A stretch of 6,537 bases of DNA from contig CAOKJJ010000235.1 of NCBI GenBank assembly GCA_948468465.1, positions 1-6,537 of the forward strand, given 5' to 3'. The first letter of the stretch is position 1. Each line of letters begins with the position of its first letter. Below the pieces are notes generated by a model that saw only the letters and a list, made by a program, of their open reading frames with translations, did not search any database and had not been told where the DNA came from. The DNA comes from an uncultured Eubacterium sp. (GTDB lineage: Bacteria; Bacillota_A; Clostridia; Lachnospirales; Lachnospiraceae). The position numbers and the translations under genes were made by a program. This document shows, piece after piece, positions 5,078-6,537 of the stretch.

Positions 5078-6373
5078 TTAACTGACTTTCAAAGTGAATT
5101 TTTGGATATCCTTTTCTGAACTGACCTTTTCTATCCGTGCTCCCAGTTCACTGAGCTTCGCTTCAAACTGCTCATAGCCGCGCTCAATATAATGTATATT
5201 ATCCACTACAGTAATCCCTTCTGCTGAAAGCCCCGCTATGACAAGCGCCGCGCCTGCGCGCAGATCCGGCGCGCTTACTCTGGCTCCCATATAACTGGAT
5301 ATTCCATTAATAATCGCGATATTGCTCTCCACTTTAATATTTGCACCCATCCTGGTTAATTCGTCCACATAACGGAAACGGTTTTCAAATATGCTTTCCG
5401 TGACTGTACTTGTACCTTGCGCAATGCCCAGTAATACCGACATCTGCGGCTGCATATCTGTTGGAAATCCCGGATAAGCCAATGTCGTTACCTGCGTATG
5501 ATGCATCGGCTTCGAGCATACGACTCTGACTGCGTCGTCAAATTCCTCAACCTCGCACCCTACTTCCAGCAGTTTTGCCGAGGTAGCTTCCAGATGTTTG
5601 GGAATGACATTTTTTACGGTTACGTCGCCTTTCGTTGCCGCTGCGGCAAACATAAACGTTCCGGCTTCAATCTGATCCGGTATAATCGCATATTCGGTAG
5701 CATGCAGCCGTTCCACTCCCACAATCCGGATCACATCTGTACCGGCGCCCCGGATATTCGCTCCCATGCTGTTTAAAAAATTTGCCACGTCAACTACATG
5801 CGGTTCTTTTGCCGCATTTTCTATGATTGTTTTGCCATTTGCCATAGAAGCCGCCATCATAATATTTATCGTAGCTCCTACAGATACTTTATCGAGATAG
5901 ATATGAGTTCCTTTCAGATATTCTGTCTGTGCAACGATCAGCCCATGCTGAATCGACACGTCAGCCCCAAGCGCACGAAACCCTTTCAGGTGCAGGTCAA
6001 TCGGCCTGCTTCCGATGTCGCAGCCACCCGGCAGCGCCACTTCGGCATGGTTGTATTTGCCAAGCAAAGCACCTAACAGGTAATAAGATGCACGTATTTT
6101 TTTTATATATTCATATTCTACACAAAGCTCCCGGATTTGAGAACCATTAATTTTTACAGTATGTTCATCTACACGGTGAATTTTTGCTCCTATCTCCGCC
6201 ATTGCTTCCAACAGTACATTAATATCACGTACATTTGGCAGATTATCAATGGTAACTGTTTCGTCTGTCATAATTGCGGCAGCCAAAATTGCAAGCGCCG
6301 CATTTTTTGCTCCTCCGATCTCCACTTCTCCAACAAGCGGAATCCCACCCTTGATTACATAATACTGTTCCAT
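5078..6373 (-). CDS. murA: UDP-N-acetylglucosamine 1-carboxyvinyltransferase (MurA)
   Basis: This cytoplasmic enzyme transfers enolpyruvate from phosphoenolpyruvate to UDP-N-acetylglucosamine, the first committed step of peptidoglycan synthesis. The product has 431 residues, slightly longer than the E. coli enzyme. Key residues are in place: K23/N24 in the GGAKNAAL motif, the catalytic loop LPGGCDIGSRPIDLH with C118 (equivalent to C115 of E. coli, the fosfomycin target) and R123. D306 in YPGFPTDMQPQ and R398 in IERGYE are also present. Cys rather than Asp in the loop means no intrinsic fosfomycin resistance is evident at that site. The start at 6373 is preferred over an in-frame ATG at 6397. 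It has GAGG (6383-6380) 6 bases upstream and gives the usual MEQYYVIKGG N-terminus, while the upstream ATG lacks a binding site. Many clostridia carry two MurA paralogues; which one this is cannot be told here. Confidence 0.98.
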   Translation of the reverse strand: MEQYYVIKGGIPLVGEVEIGGAKNAALAILAAAIMTDETVTIDNLPNVRDINVLLEAMAEIGAKIHRVDEHTVKINGSQIRELCVEYEYIKKIRASYYLLGALLGKYNHAEVALPGGCDIGSRPIDLHLKGFRALGADVSIQHGLIVAQTEYLKGTHIYLDKVSVGATINIMMAASMANGKTIIENAAKEPHVVDVANFLNSMGANIRGAGTDVIRIVGVERLHATEYAIIPDQIEAGTFMFAAAATKGDVTVKNVIPKHLEATSAKLLEVGCEVEEFDDAVRVVCSKPMHHTQVTTLAYPGFPTDMQPQMSVLLGIAQGTSTVTESIFENRFRYVDELTRMGANIKVESNIAIINGISSYMGARVSAPDLRAGAALVIAGLSAEGITVVDNIHYIERGYEQFEAKLSELGARIEKVSSEKDIQKFTLKVS

Positions 6374-6463
6374 CTCACACCTCAATCTATCTCTCATTCA
6401 AAGACTACAAATCCTTCATCATTTCACGGCTGTTGAAATATAGCATGCCCTCATTAACACGTA

Positions 6464-6493
6464 ATTATAGTAGCTAATTTTCTTTTTTGTCAA
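6464..6493 (-). promoter_or_regulatory. Consensus sigma-A promoter of murA
   Basis: On the minus strand a perfect TTGACA (6493-6488) and a perfect TATAAT (6469-6464) are 18 bases apart. Transcription would begin near 6457, giving an 84-base leader before the murA ATG. The rest of the window upstream (6494-6537) is AT-rich non-coding DNA with one more TATAAT match (6522-6517, minus strand) whose -35 region would lie at or beyond the edge. Confidence 0.85.
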
Positions 6494-6537
6494 TACTTCT
6501 TGAAAAATTATGGCAAATTATATACATTCCTTATTGT

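Noticed and set aside
6374..6397. N-terminal extension of murA starting at the ATG at 6397
   Set aside because: No ribosome binding site precedes it, whereas the ATG at 6373 has GAGG at good spacing and yields the usual MurA N-terminus.
6421..6439. Hairpin ATTTCA...TGAAAT in the murA leader and a short frame M-R-A-C-Y-I-S-T-A-V-K upstream of murA
   Set aside because: The stem is 6 bp and AT-rich without a T run, and the small frame has no ribosome binding site, so neither can be supported.

Overview
The window looks like chromosomal DNA of a Gram-positive clostridial anaerobe, most likely Lachnospiraceae. This is inferred from the moderately AT-rich composition, purine-rich AGGAGG-type ribosome binding sites, near-consensus sigma-A promoters, a SAM-I (S-box) riboswitch in front of metK, and the protein styles. 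The genus cannot be fixed from the sequence alone. No rRNA, tRNA, CRISPR array, prophage or complete insertion sequence is visible.

Layout. (1) Positions 1-2133 are on the minus strand: a sensor histidine kinase (744-1892) is followed by, and overlaps, an OmpR-type response regulator (77-766). A possible third gene begins at about 65 and runs off the left edge. The kinase is preceded by two candidate promoters and then, only 12 bases before its ribosome binding site, by an intrinsic terminator. A tiny ORF (M-L-T-L-E-H-N-C-C-G-V) runs into that terminator stem. This is the geometry of a transcription attenuator. (2) 2134-3605, minus strand: metK (S-adenosylmethionine synthetase) with a complete SAM-I riboswitch, a readable antiterminator/terminator switch and its own promoter. 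(3) 3577-3922 is a divergent regulatory region. The -35 boxes of the metK promoter and of a plus-strand promoter lie back to back in an inverted repeat. Directly downstream of the plus-strand -10 box sits a 135-bp MITE-like element with 12-bp terminal inverted repeats and a perfect 8-bp target-site duplication. A degenerate related hairpin follows. (4) 3923-4858, plus strand: a stand-alone HD-GYP domain protein, probably a cyclic-di-GMP phosphodiesterase. (5) 4859-5077: a degenerate 12-bp A-tract tandem repeat and a bidirectional terminator separating convergent genes. (6) 5078-6373, minus strand: murA, the first committed enzyme of peptidoglycan synthesis, with a strong consensus promoter near the right edge.

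The genes do not form one pathway. metK and murA are housekeeping genes, the kinase/regulator pair is a signalling unit with unknown stimulus, and the HD-GYP protein is a second-messenger enzyme. The most noteworthy features are regulatory: the candidate attenuator before the two-component operon, and the mobile element inserted in the promoter/leader of the HD-GYP gene so that its hairpins would become part of the transcript.
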